A stretch of DNA of 64,000 nucleotides from Sphingopyxis sp. LC81. GTDB lineage: Bacteria; Pseudomonadota; Alphaproteobacteria; Sphingomonadales; Sphingomonadaceae. This document shows positions 54,620 through 62,482 of this stretch, piece by piece. The notes beneath the pieces are model-generated. The model worked only from the letters and a program-made list of their open reading frames with translations. It was not told the DNA's origin and did not search any database. Made by a program: the position numbers and the translations under genes. The DNA lies in contig NZ_JNFD01000046.1 of assembly GCF_000756375.1 (NCBI RefSeq), positions 1-64,000 of the forward strand, in the 5' to 3' direction. Numbering within the stretch: the stretch's first letter is position 1; each line of letters opens with the position of its first letter.

Positions 54620-55234
54620 TTACGCCGGATAGGTCCAGGTCGTATCGCGCGCGAAATTCTCCGCGGCGAAATCCCAGTTCAGCAATTCGTCGACCACCGC
54701 GTCGACATAGGCCGGACGCAGATTCTTGCGGTCGATGTAATAGGCATGTTCCCACACATCGATCACGAGCAGCGGCTTGATACCTGCAACCAGCTCGGTG
54801 CCGGCATCGTGCGTGTCGGTGACCGACAGCGTGCCGTCACGCGAGACGAGCCACGCCCAGCCCGAGGCGAAATGGTTGACCGCGGTTTCCTTGAGCTTCT
54901 TCTTGAGGTCGTCGAGCGAACCGAAATCGCGCTCGATCGCGGCGAGCAGGTCGCCCTTCGGCGCGGTCTTCGTCGGCGACAGGCTTTCCCAATAGAAAGC
55001 GTGGTTCCACGCCTGCGCGGCGTTGTTGAACAGGCCCTTGTTGCCCGATCCTTCGGCGTGGTGGACGATTTCTTCGAGCGGCTTCGACGCCAGCTCGGTG
55101 CCTTCGATCGCGGCGTTGGTCTTGTCGACATAGGCCTTGTGGTGCTTGCCATGGTGCGTCGCCAGCGTGTCGGCCGAGATATGCGGCTCGAGCGCGTCCT
55201 GGGCGTAAGGGAGGGGAGGATGGGCGATCGTCAT
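54620..55234 (-). CDS. sodB: Iron superoxide dismutase
   Basis: This 204-residue enzyme has all metal ligands: His27 (THHGKHHKAYV), His78 (AAQAWNHAFYW), Asp159 and His163 (LLVIDVWEHAYYIDRKN). AQAWNHAFYWESL and the GSGNKGLFNNAAQ stretch are typical of the Fe form. It removes superoxide in the cytoplasm. ATG 55234 has GGAGA upstream; an ATG at 55246 is less likely. It is transcribed leftward as a single gene after the repeat element. Confidence 0.97.
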   Translation of the reverse strand: MTIAHPPLPYAQDALEPHISADTLATHHGKHHKAYVDKTNAAIEGTELASKPLEEIVHHAEGSGNKGLFNNAAQAWNHAFYWESLSPTKTAPKGDLLAAIERDFGSLDDLKKKLKETAVNHFASGWAWLVSRDGTLSVTDTHDAGTELVAGIKPLLVIDVWEHAYYIDRKNLRPAYVDAVVDELLNWDFAAENFARDTTWTYPA

Positions 55235-55331
55235 GGCAGTCTCCATTTTATTATTGAGGGGTTTGCGGCCTTAAACTCGGTATCGGACCCGCGGGTTGCA
55301 ACCCTGTGACCGCAAATTTTGCGGTTATTTT

Positions 55332-56900
55332 TCAGGTCACCATCGCTTGCAGCGTCGCGATGCGGTCGGCTTCCTCGGCGGGCTTGTCGCGGCGGATGCG
55401 CGATATGCGCGGGAAGCGCATCGCGAGCCCCGACTTGTGACGCTTGCTGCTGTGGATCGAATCGAAGGCGACTTCGAGCACGAGCGATTTCTCGACCTCG
55501 CGCACGGGACCAAAGCGGTTCAGCGTGTTGTCGCGCACGAACTTGTCGAGCCATTTCAGCTCCTCGTCGGTGAAGCCCGAATAGGCCTTGCCGACGGGCA
55601 GCAACTCGCCCGCCTCGGACCAGCAGCCGAAGGTATAGTCCGAATAGAAGCTCGCGCGGCGTCCATTGCCGCGCTGCGCATACATCATCACGCAGTCGGC
55701 GGTGAGCGGGTCGCGCTTCCATTTATACCAGAGGCCGGCGCGGCGCCCCGCCACATAAGGCGCGTCGCGGCGCTTGAGCATCACCCCCTCGATCGCCGCA
55801 TCGCGCGCGCCCGCGCGGCGCTCGGCGAGGTCGTCGAAATCCTTGGCGTCGATCACTTGCGAAAGGTCGAAATGGCTGCCCGCCAGCCGCGGCACGAAGG
55901 CCTCCAACTGTCGCCGCCGCTCGGTCCACGGCAGCCCGCGCAGGTCGTCGCCGTCGACCGCGAGCAGGTCGTACACACGCACAAACGCAGGATAATCGGC
56001 GAGCATCTTCTTCGACACGATTTTGCGCCCGAGCCGCTGTTGCAGCGCATTGAAACTCGCCGCCTCGCCGCCCTGCACCTCACCACGCACAAGCAGTTCG
56101 CCGTCGATCACGGCGTCCTGGTCGAACGCCGCGACCAGCTCGGGGAAGGCGCCGCTGATCTCCTCGCCGCCGCGGCTGTAGATGCGCGTCTCGCCGCCAC
56201 CATGGACGATCTGGACGCGAATGCCGTCCCATTTCCACTCGGCGGCATAGTCGGCGAGGTCGACGCTTGCCTCCTCCAATGGATGCGCGAGCATGAACGG
56301 ACGGAAAAAGGCGACGTCGGCAAGGTCGGGCCGCTCCGCCCTTCCCTCGCCCCACGCGAACAGCGGCGCATAGGGCGGCGGGATCGCGTGCCACAACTCC
56401 TCGACATCGTCGACCGGCACGTCGAACGCCTGCGCGAACGCCTGTTTCGCGAGCCGCGCCGATACCCCGACGCGCATTCCGCCGAGCGCAAGTTTGAGCA
56501 AGGCATAACGGCCGTCGGCGTCGAGCCGGTCGAGCAGCGAGGCGACGATCGCCGGGGCATCGCTGCGAGACGCGGCCGACAGCGCATCCACCGCATCCGA
56601 TACGCTAAGGCCCGCCTTCTTCCCCGGCACGTCAGGCCACAGCAGCGCCGCCGTCTCGGCCGTATCGCCGACGAAGTGCCGCGACAGGCGGAACAATTCC
56701 TCATCGATGCGGGTCGCCAGCAAGGTCCGCACCGTCCCCGCCTTCACCGCCGGGAAATCGAGACTCTCGGTCAGCGCCGCGATCGCCCAGCCACGATCCG
56801 GGTCGGGCGTATGGCGCAGATAGTCGACGATCAGCGCGAGCTTCGTATTACGCGAGCGCGTGTAGATCAGCCGGTCGATCAGGGCCGCGAAGCGCTTCAC
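55332..56900 (-). CDS. ATP-dependent DNA ligase
   Basis: This 522-residue ligase has the adenylation Lys223 in AEWKWDGIRVQ (KxDG), IDGELLVRG (motif III), EGVMLKRRDAPY (motif IV) and WYKWKRDPLTAD (motif V). A N-terminal helical domain precedes it (FAALIDRLIYTRSRNTKLAL). It is a LigB/LigC-like repair ligase, not the replicative NAD+-dependent LigA. Start is GTG 56900 with a GGAGGAGGAG site; in-frame ATG far upstream is inside the exonuclease gene. The GTG overlaps that gene's stop (GTGA). Confidence 0.94.
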   Translation of the reverse strand: MKRFAALIDRLIYTRSRNTKLALIVDYLRHTPDPDRGWAIAALTESLDFPAVKAGTVRTLLATRIDEELFRLSRHFVGDTAETAALLWPDVPGKKAGLSVSDAVDALSAASRSDAPAIVASLLDRLDADGRYALLKLALGGMRVGVSARLAKQAFAQAFDVPVDDVEELWHAIPPPYAPLFAWGEGRAERPDLADVAFFRPFMLAHPLEEASVDLADYAAEWKWDGIRVQIVHGGGETRIYSRGGEEISGAFPELVAAFDQDAVIDGELLVRGEVQGGEAASFNALQQRLGRKIVSKKMLADYPAFVRVYDLLAVDGDDLRGLPWTERRRQLEAFVPRLAGSHFDLSQVIDAKDFDDLAERRAGARDAAIEGVMLKRRDAPYVAGRRAGLWYKWKRDPLTADCVMMYAQRGNGRRASFYSDYTFGCWSEAGELLPVGKAYSGFTDEELKWLDKFVRDNTLNRFGPVREVEKSLVLEVAFDSIHSSKRHKSGLAMRFPRISRIRRDKPAEEADRIATLQAMVT

Positions 56901-57910
56901 ACCTCCTCCTCCAAATCGCGGCCGACGAGGTGCAGCGCGCGCGCCTTGCGCTGGGTGAGTTCGCACCAGCGCAGCAGGCCGTCCTCGCTGCCGTGGGTGA
57001 TCCAGCTCTCCTTCGGGTTCACCTCCGAAATCGTCGTCGTCAGCTCGTCCCAATCGGCATGGTCCGAAATCACCAGCGGCAGTTCGACCATGCGTTGCCG
57101 CGCGCGCTGGCGCACGCGCATCCAGCCCGACGCCATCGCGGTCACCGGATCGGGCAGCCGCCGCGACCAGCGATCACCCAGCGCCGAGGGCGGTGCGAGG
57201 ACGATCCGCCCCGCCATCTCGGCCTTGTCGGTTTCGCTGACCAGCCGCAACTCGCCGAGATCAACGCCATGCACCGCATAAAGCTCGCACATCTTCTCAA
57301 GCGCGCCGTGGATATAGATCGGCGCATCCCATCCGGCCCCGCGCAATTCGGCAATCACCCGCTGCGCCTTGCCCAGCGCATAGGCGCCGACGAGCACCGA
57401 GCGGTCGGGCTCGGCGCGCACCGCGCCGATCAGCTTGGCGATCTCGCCCTCGGTCGGCGGGTGGCGGAACACCGGCAATCCGAAGGTCGCCTCGGTGATG
57501 AAAATATCGCACGGAACGACCTCGAAGGGCGCACAGGTCGGGTCGGGGCGGCGCTTATAATCGCCGGTGATGACGATTCGTTCGCCCCCATACTCCATCA
57601 AGATCTGGGCGCTGCCGAGCACATGCCCCGCCGGATGAAAGGAAAAACGCACTCCGCCGCGCTCGAACCCGTCGCCATATTCAAACGCCTGATTGCGGCT
57701 CGCCTCGACGTCGACGCCATAGCGCAGCGCCATAATCGCCAGCGTCTCCGGCGTCGCGAACACCGCGCCATGACCGCTGCGCGCATGGTCGGCGTGACCG
57801 TGCGTCACCGCAGCGCGCTCGACCGGGCGCGAGGGATCGATCCACAGGTCGGCGGGCTTCACATAAAGCCCGCCCGAATGCGGTTCGAGCCAATGCTTGG
57901 CTTTCGCCAT
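56897..57910 (-). CDS. Ligase-associated DNA exonuclease (MBL fold)
   Basis: This 337-residue metallo-beta-lactamase protein has the HxHxDH motif at residues 37-42 (VTHGHADHARSG), FHPAGHVLGSAQI, VITGDYKRRPDP, and a C-terminal beta-CASP-like domain (HGALEKMCELY, SDHADWDELTTTI). It matches the ligase-associated exonuclease family, which probably trims DNA ends for the coupled ligase. ATG 57910 follows AGGTGGG. It precedes the ligase gene with a 4-bp overlap. The helicase and phosphoesterase seen in some ligase clusters are not here. Confidence 0.92.
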   Translation of the reverse strand: MAKAKHWLEPHSGGLYVKPADLWIDPSRPVERAAVTHGHADHARSGHGAVFATPETLAIMALRYGVDVEASRNQAFEYGDGFERGGVRFSFHPAGHVLGSAQILMEYGGERIVITGDYKRRPDPTCAPFEVVPCDIFITEATFGLPVFRHPPTEGEIAKLIGAVRAEPDRSVLVGAYALGKAQRVIAELRGAGWDAPIYIHGALEKMCELYAVHGVDLGELRLVSETDKAEMAGRIVLAPPSALGDRWSRRLPDPVTAMASGWMRVRQRARQRMVELPLVISDHADWDELTTTISEVNPKESWITHGSEDGLLRWCELTQRKARALHLVGRDLEEEV

Positions 57911-58000
57911 CAGCACCCACCTGCCGGAATCGGAATCGCCGCCTTGTTCATATCGCCTGCATAGCACAACGAACAAAGAAGGAACAAATCCGGGTCCGCG

Positions 58001-59548
58001 CTAAGCCTCGCGCCACTTTGCGGGCAGCGCGATGTCGACCACCAGCCCGGTCGGCTCCCAGTGACGCGCGATCGAGCCGCCCAGATTGTTGCGCACGCTG
58101 CGTTCCATCAGCAGCGTGCCGAAACTGGTGCGGTCGGGCGGTCCGACCAGCCCCTGCGTTCCGGTTTCGGTCCAGGTCAGGCGAAACATCCGCGACTCGC
58201 TGCCCTCCGGATCCTGCGACCAGTGGATTTCGACGCGTCCTCCGTCGTTCATCAGTGCGCCATGCTTGACCGCATTGGTCGCGAGCTCGTTGAACACCAG
58301 CGCCATCGCGACCAGCGCATTTTCGGGCAGCAGCAGATCGGGGCCCGACCAGCGGATGCGCGGAAAGGCCGCCTCGACCTCGCGCATCAGCGCGTGCATC
58401 GATCCGGTCATGAAATTGGCGCCGAGCAGGACATTCTGCGCGCGGTTAAGCGCGTCGAGCCGGCTGCTGATCCGTTCGACATAATCGTCGACGTCGCGCG
58501 CTGCGTGGCGGGTGAGCGAGATGATCGCGCTGACCGTCGCGAACAGGTTGCGCATCCGGTGGTGCAGCTCGCGCATCAACAGATTGGCATTTTCCTGCCG
58601 GCTCTTCTGTTCGGTGATGTCGATGCTCACCCCGGTCAGCATGGCATCGTCCGACCGCACGTCCCAGTCGCCGCGCACGGCGTTCCAGCGCACGCCGCGC
58701 TCGGGATTCAGCACGCGATATTCGGCCGCATAGGGCGTTCCGTTCGCGATCGCTTCCTTCAGTATCTCGCGCAGGCCGGCGCGGTCGTCGGGATGGACGA
58801 GATCGAAAAATCCGTTGCCGGTCGCCAGCATCGCCTGATATTCGGAGCCCCATAGTTCGGCGCCGGCGCCCTGCGTGCGCAGCCGGTCGGTCCGCGGATC
58901 ATATTGCCACGACGCGATTCCCGAAAAATCGAGCGCGCGTTCGAGCGTGCGGCGCGCCTCGTCGCGCTCGGCGCCGATCCGGCGCAGGTCGGCTTCGGCC
59001 ATGATGATCCCGGCGAAATCCTCGAGCCGTTCGAGCTCGATATCGGTGAGCGCTTTGCGCTCATCGCGATCGATCAGGCACAGGCTGCCCAGGATCGCGC
59101 CGTTATAAGCGCGCAGCGGCACCCCCGCATAGAAGCGGATGTGCAGATCGCCGGTCACCAGTGGATTGTCGCGAAAGCGCGGATCGCCCAGCACGTCGGT
59201 CACCATCACCGGCCGCTCCTCGGCGATGACATATTGGCAAAAGCTCATCTCGCGCGGCGTTTCGGGGGTATCGAGGCCATAGGCCGATTTGAACCATTGG
59301 CGGCAATCGTCGACGAGCGAGACCAGCGCGATCGGCACGCCGTACAGTTCGGCGACCATTTTCGTGACGCGGTCGAACGCCTGCTCGGGCGGGGTGTCCA
59401 TGATGCGATATTCGCGAAGCGTGTCGAGACGCAGCCTTTCGGCGCGTGCTGCAGCTTCGTCTCCCCCGTCCGCCAAATCTCGTCCCTCGCTGCCCTGCGA
59501 TGCTGATGGCCCCGCATCGCTCATGTCCCCGGGGCGCCGCTCTGCCAT
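58001..59548 (-). CDS. GAF-PAS sensor histidine kinase of the HWE/HisKA_2 type, probable stress-response kinase
   Basis: This 515-residue soluble kinase has an N-terminal GAF domain (about 55-195; LREYRIMDTPPEQAFDRVTKMVAELYGVPIAL... RFYAGVPL), a PAS domain (about 205-325; FSGIASWQYDPRTDRL... VHPDDRAGL) and a kinase core. The phospho-acceptor His is in RELHHRMRNLFATV and the N-box in MALVFNELATNAVKHGAL. These are traits of the HWE/HisKA_2 families that phosphorylate PhyR. It is divergent from phyR. ATG 59548 (AGGGA upstream) is taken as start; ATG 59524 is possible. Confidence 0.9.
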   Translation of the reverse strand: MAERRPGDMSDAGPSASQGSEGRDLADGGDEAAARAERLRLDTLREYRIMDTPPEQAFDRVTKMVAELYGVPIALVSLVDDCRQWFKSAYGLDTPETPREMSFCQYVIAEERPVMVTDVLGDPRFRDNPLVTGDLHIRFYAGVPLRAYNGAILGSLCLIDRDERKALTDIELERLEDFAGIIMAEADLRRIGAERDEARRTLERALDFSGIASWQYDPRTDRLRTQGAGAELWGSEYQAMLATGNGFFDLVHPDDRAGLREILKEAIANGTPYAAEYRVLNPERGVRWNAVRGDWDVRSDDAMLTGVSIDITEQKSRQENANLLMRELHHRMRNLFATVSAIISLTRHAARDVDDYVERISSRLDALNRAQNVLLGANFMTGSMHALMREVEAAFPRIRWSGPDLLLPENALVAMALVFNELATNAVKHGALMNDGGRVEIHWSQDPEGSESRMFRLTWTETGTQGLVGPPDRTSFGTLLMERSVRNNLGGSIARHWEPTGLVVDIALPAKWREA

Positions 59549-59703
59549 GAATATGGTCCCTACAAAAGCATGCTCGCGCCGCAACCGGAAAAGTAATTAA
59601 ATTCCACTTACTTACGTCGCATTTTCATCGCGTCCCGACTGACTCTACGCATTGGGGCGCGACAAGTTGCAACGGCCGCCGCCGCTCCTTTCGGCCGCCA
59701 GAC

Positions 59704-59729
59704 GGAACCGACCCGCGCCGGGACGCGTA
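59704..59729 (+). promoter_or_regulatory. Candidate EcfG-type stress promoter of phyR
   Basis: GGAAC at 59704-59708, followed 17 bases later by CGTA at 59726-59729, is one base from the GGAAC-N16/17-CGTT consensus of alphaproteobacterial EcfG. It lies 29 bp before the phyR ATG and would let the stress sigma factor control its own activator. Confidence 0.62.
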
Positions 59730-59757
59730 TGACTGGTCACAAGAGGGAGCAATTTTG

Positions 59758-60552
59758 ATGACATTGGGTGAGGAACTTCGCGGGCATCTGCCTTTCCTGC
59801 GCCGCTACGCGCGGGCTTTGACGGGTAGCCAGCAGCATGGCGACAATTTCGTCCACACGACGCTCGAAGTCATCGTCGCGGCCCCCGACGAATTCCACAG
59901 CGGCGACGGCACCCGGATCGACCTTTACCGCAATTTCCACCGTATCTGGGAAAGCGCCTATATCGACGAGGGCGAAGACAGCGATGAGGGCGAGCACCCG
60001 CTCGTCCGCGCCGCGCATCGGCGCCTCGTCCAGATCACCCCGCTCGGCCGGCAGATTCTGTTGCTCACCGCGCTCGAGGGATTTTCGGTCGAGGAGGCCG
60101 GGCTGATCACCGGCACCGACGGGCCGACGGTCGAAACACTGCTCGACGATGCGGTCGGCGAACTCGACCGCGAATCGCAAACCTCGGTGCTGATCATCGA
60201 AGACGAACCGCTGATCGCGATGGAGCTCGAACAGATCGTGCGCGATCTGGGCCACCGCGTCGCGGGCGTCGCGACCACCCACGAGGATGCGGTCGCCGCG
60301 TTCGAACGGACCGACGCGGGGCTCGTCCTCGCCGATATCCAGCTTGCCGACGGATCGTCGGGGATCGACGCGGTGCAGGATATCCTGGCGATCGCGCCGG
60401 TCCCGGCGATCTTCATCACCGCCTTTCCCGAACAATTGCTCACGGGCGGCCGCGTCGAGCCGACCTTCCTGATTTCAAAGCCATTCCGCGAAAACACCGT
60501 GCGCGCGGCGATCAGCCAGAGCTTGCTGTTTACGCCGCAGCTCGCAGCATAG
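59758..60552 (+). CDS. phyR: PhyR anti-anti-sigma response regulator
   Basis: This 264-residue protein has the PhyR layout: an N-terminal sigma-factor-like domain (about residues 1-135; GEELRGHLPFLRRYARALTGSQQHGDNFV, PLGRQILLLTALEGFSVEEAGLITG) and a C-terminal receiver (SVLIIEDEPLIAMELEQIVRDLGHRVAG) with phospho-Asp193 in LVLADIQLADG and Lys in LISKPF. Phosphorylated PhyR binds NepR and frees EcfG. ATG 59758 follows GGGAG; TTG one codon before is less likely. The gene is divergent from its likely kinase and converges with ecfG paralogue 1. Confidence 0.97.
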   Translation: MTLGEELRGHLPFLRRYARALTGSQQHGDNFVHTTLEVIVAAPDEFHSGDGTRIDLYRNFHRIWESAYIDEGEDSDEGEHPLVRAAHRRLVQITPLGRQILLLTALEGFSVEEAGLITGTDGPTVETLLDDAVGELDRESQTSVLIIEDEPLIAMELEQIVRDLGHRVAGVATTHEDAVAAFERTDAGLVLADIQLADGSSGIDAVQDILAIAPVPAIFITAFPEQLLTGGRVEPTFLISKPFRENTVRAAISQSLLFTPQLAA

Positions 60553-60560
60553 GATTTTCC

Positions 60561-60592
60561 TTTCTCCCCTCCTGCAGACGGGAGGGGAGAAA
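60561..60592. terminator. Bidirectional hairpin between phyR and the ecfG paralogue
   Basis: TTTCTCCCCTCC at 60561-60572 pairs with GGAGGGGAGAAA at 60581-60592 around an 8-base loop. It sits between convergent genes and ends in T-rich DNA on either strand. Confidence 0.8.
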
Positions 60593-60608
60593 CATTATCG
60601 AAACAACC

Positions 60609-61226
60609 TCAGTCCCCGCCGGGACCGTTCGCGGTCAGCTGATCGACATTGTCCATGATCGTGCGGAACGCCTCGCTCGACGGCATCGCGTCAGTGCTGC
60701 GCCGCGGCATTTCGCCGCTCTCCAATATCGACTGCAGCGCTGCGCGGCCGCGCGACACCCGGCTTTTCATCGTGCCGACCGCGCAGCCGCAGATCGCCGC
60801 ACCTTCCTCGTAAGATAATTGCCCGGCGCCAATCAGCACGAGCGCCTCGCGCTGGTCGACCGGCAGCAGCAGCAACGCCCGCTGCACGTCGGCCAGATGC
60901 AGGCTGTCGTCCTGATCGTCGGGCGCGACAAGCAACCGCTCGGCGGCCAGCTCGTCATATTCGGCGGTGAATTTCTTGCGGCGCATCTGCGACAGGAAAC
61001 AATTGCGCAGGATGACGAACGCCCAGCTCTTCATGCTGGCGGGGCCCGGCACATATTGCGCGCGCGCCTTCCATGCCTTCAGCATCGTTTCCTGCACCAG
61101 ATCGTCGGCGAGGTCGGCGTTGCCCGTCAAGCTGCGCCCGAATGCACGCAGATGCGGCAGCATTGCCGCGAGTTCACGCTTGAAGCTGGCATCGTCGAGC
61201 GGCTGAGGCGTTTCGTCGCTAGTCAC
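60609..61226 (-). CDS. EcfG-type sigma factor, first paralogue
   Basis: This 205-residue ECF sigma factor has region 2 (LPHLRAFGRSLTGNADLADDLVQETMLKAWKARAQY, WAFVILRNCFLSQMRRKKF) and region 4 (LLLPVDQREALVLIGAGQLSYEEGAAICGCAVGTMKSRVSRGRAAL). It is close to the EcfG at 61683-62318. Start GTG 61226 has AGGA upstream. It is divergent from nepR and convergent with phyR. It probably acts as a second stress sigma, sharing NepR; that sharing is inferred. Confidence 0.93.
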   Translation of the reverse strand: MTSDETPQPLDDASFKRELAAMLPHLRAFGRSLTGNADLADDLVQETMLKAWKARAQYVPGPASMKSWAFVILRNCFLSQMRRKKFTAEYDELAAERLLVAPDDQDDSLHLADVQRALLLLPVDQREALVLIGAGQLSYEEGAAICGCAVGTMKSRVSRGRAALQSILESGEMPRRSTDAMPSSEAFRTIMDNVDQLTANGPGGD

Positions 61227-61455
61227 ACAATCCTGATCGTTTGGGCGCCCGGAAGCACCGCTGAATAGACACAAGGCTTAGCGGGTTGAATCCATTATGG
61301 GAACCAAAAGCGCACCCAAAGAGGCAGTAACCGAAACCGGCCGGACCAGACATTGTGCTTTTATCGCAACACCGTTCGTCGAAAAAACCGGCAGGCGGGG
61401 AACCCCGGGCCGTTCTCGTCGTTGCTCCCGCATGGCTACGCAAGGCAACAATAGG

Positions 61456-61683
61456 ATGAACGGCAAGGGCCCCCTCCCCCCGGGCGCCGACGCGCGCCGC
61501 ACGCTGGGAAGCTTTCCCGGCACGACCGGCGACCAGTGGCACCGCACGCTGACCGGGCGACAAGCGCCCGAGCCGGTCAGCGCGAAACTGCGCATGATCT
61601 ATGGCAATGTCGTTGCCGAAAAGCTGCCCGATAATATGCTCGACCTTCTTTCCCAGCTCGATCAGAAAAGTCCGAAGCAATAA
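61456..61683 (+). CDS. nepR: NepR anti-sigma factor
   Basis: This protein has the NepR core LRMIYGNVVAEKLPDNMLDLLSQLD. NepR binds and holds EcfG until phospho-PhyR replaces it. Starts are uncertain: ATG 61456 gives 75 residues, ATG 61432 gives 83, and the frame is open to 61297. No strong ribosome site decides it, but the short forms fit the family. Its stop overlaps the ecfG ATG (TAATG), so sigma and anti-sigma are made together. Confidence 0.9.
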   Translation: MNGKGPLPPGADARRTLGSFPGTTGDQWHRTLTGRQAPEPVSAKLRMIYGNVVAEKLPDNMLDLLSQLDQKSPKQ

Positions 61684-62318
61684 TGACCGGAACCACCGCC
61701 GCTGCTTCGCAGCCGCAGGCCGAAACCCTGTCCGACAGCGAATTCAAGACGCTGCTCGCCGGCGTCATTCCGCACCTTCGCGCCTATGGCCGCAGCCTGT
61801 CGGGCAACCCCGACCTCGCCGACGATCTGACGCAGGACACGATGGTCAAGGCGTGGGCGTCGCGCGAGCGGTTCGAACGCGGCACCTCGATCAAGGCGTG
61901 GACCTTCGTCATCCTGCGCAACACCTTCCTGTCGCAGATGCGCCGCAACAAATTCGTCGGCGAATATGACGAGACCGCGGTCGAGCGCACGATGTCGACC
62001 CCCGCTGCCCAGGAAGACAGCGGCGAGATGGCCGACCTGCAGCGCGGACTGATGGAATTGCCGCAGGACCAGCGCGAGGCGCTGATCCTCGTCGGCGCCG
62101 GCGGATTGTCCTACGAGGAAGCCGCGAGCATCTGCGATTGTGCGCTCGGCACCATGAAAAGCCGCGTCTCGCGCGCGCGCGCGGCGCTCGAAGAGATTAT
62201 GAACAGCGGCCAATTCTCGCAGAAGCGCGCCGACGCGCCGCCGTCGAGCGAAGCGGTCGACGCGATCATGGACAGCGTCGAGACGATCACCGCGCGGCGC
62301 GAGGCGGCGAACCGCTGA
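61683..62318 (+). CDS. ecfG: EcfG general stress response sigma factor
   Basis: This 211-residue ECF15-type sigma factor has region 2 (HLRAYGRSLSGNPDLADDLTQDTMVKAW, IKAWTFVILRNTFLSQMRRNKF) and region 4 (LPQDQREALILVGAGGLSYEEAASICDCALGTMKSRVSRARAAL). It directs transcription at GGAAC/CGTT promoters when freed from NepR. It overlaps the nepR stop. The tail (PPSSEAVDAIMDSVETI) also matches the paralogue, so the two sigmas share their whole length. Confidence 0.96.
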   Translation: MTGTTAAASQPQAETLSDSEFKTLLAGVIPHLRAYGRSLSGNPDLADDLTQDTMVKAWASRERFERGTSIKAWTFVILRNTFLSQMRRNKFVGEYDETAVERTMSTPAAQEDSGEMADLQRGLMELPQDQREALILVGAGGLSYEEAASICDCALGTMKSRVSRARAALEEIMNSGQFSQKRADAPPSSEAVDAIMDSVETITARREAANR

Positions 62319-62324
62319 GATAAT

Positions 62325-62406
62325 CCCGTCGCCCCCGCGCAGGCGGGGGCCGCTGTCGGCCCCACACTACCTCGCTAGCGGCCCCCGCCTGCGCTGGGGC
62401 GACGGG
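62325..62406. repeat. Long inverted repeat after ecfG (REP/BIME-like)
   Basis: Arms at 62325-62354 and 62377-62406 match at 29 of 30 bases in inverted orientation, beginning CCCGTCGCCCC. A 22-bp spacer separates them. Each arm also contains a short GCCCCCGC/GCGGGGGC hairpin. It starts 6 bp after the ecfG stop. Confidence 0.88.
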
Positions 62407-62482
62407 CTATTCATTCTCTCGACTTTCTTGGTCGTTCAAGTCAGATGTGCGCATCCGTCCCCAGCGAAGCGAGCCCCCTTCG

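Noticed and set aside
61399-61420. GGAAC and CGTT upstream of nepR as an EcfG promoter.
   Set aside because: The spacer is 13 bases, below the 16-17 expected.
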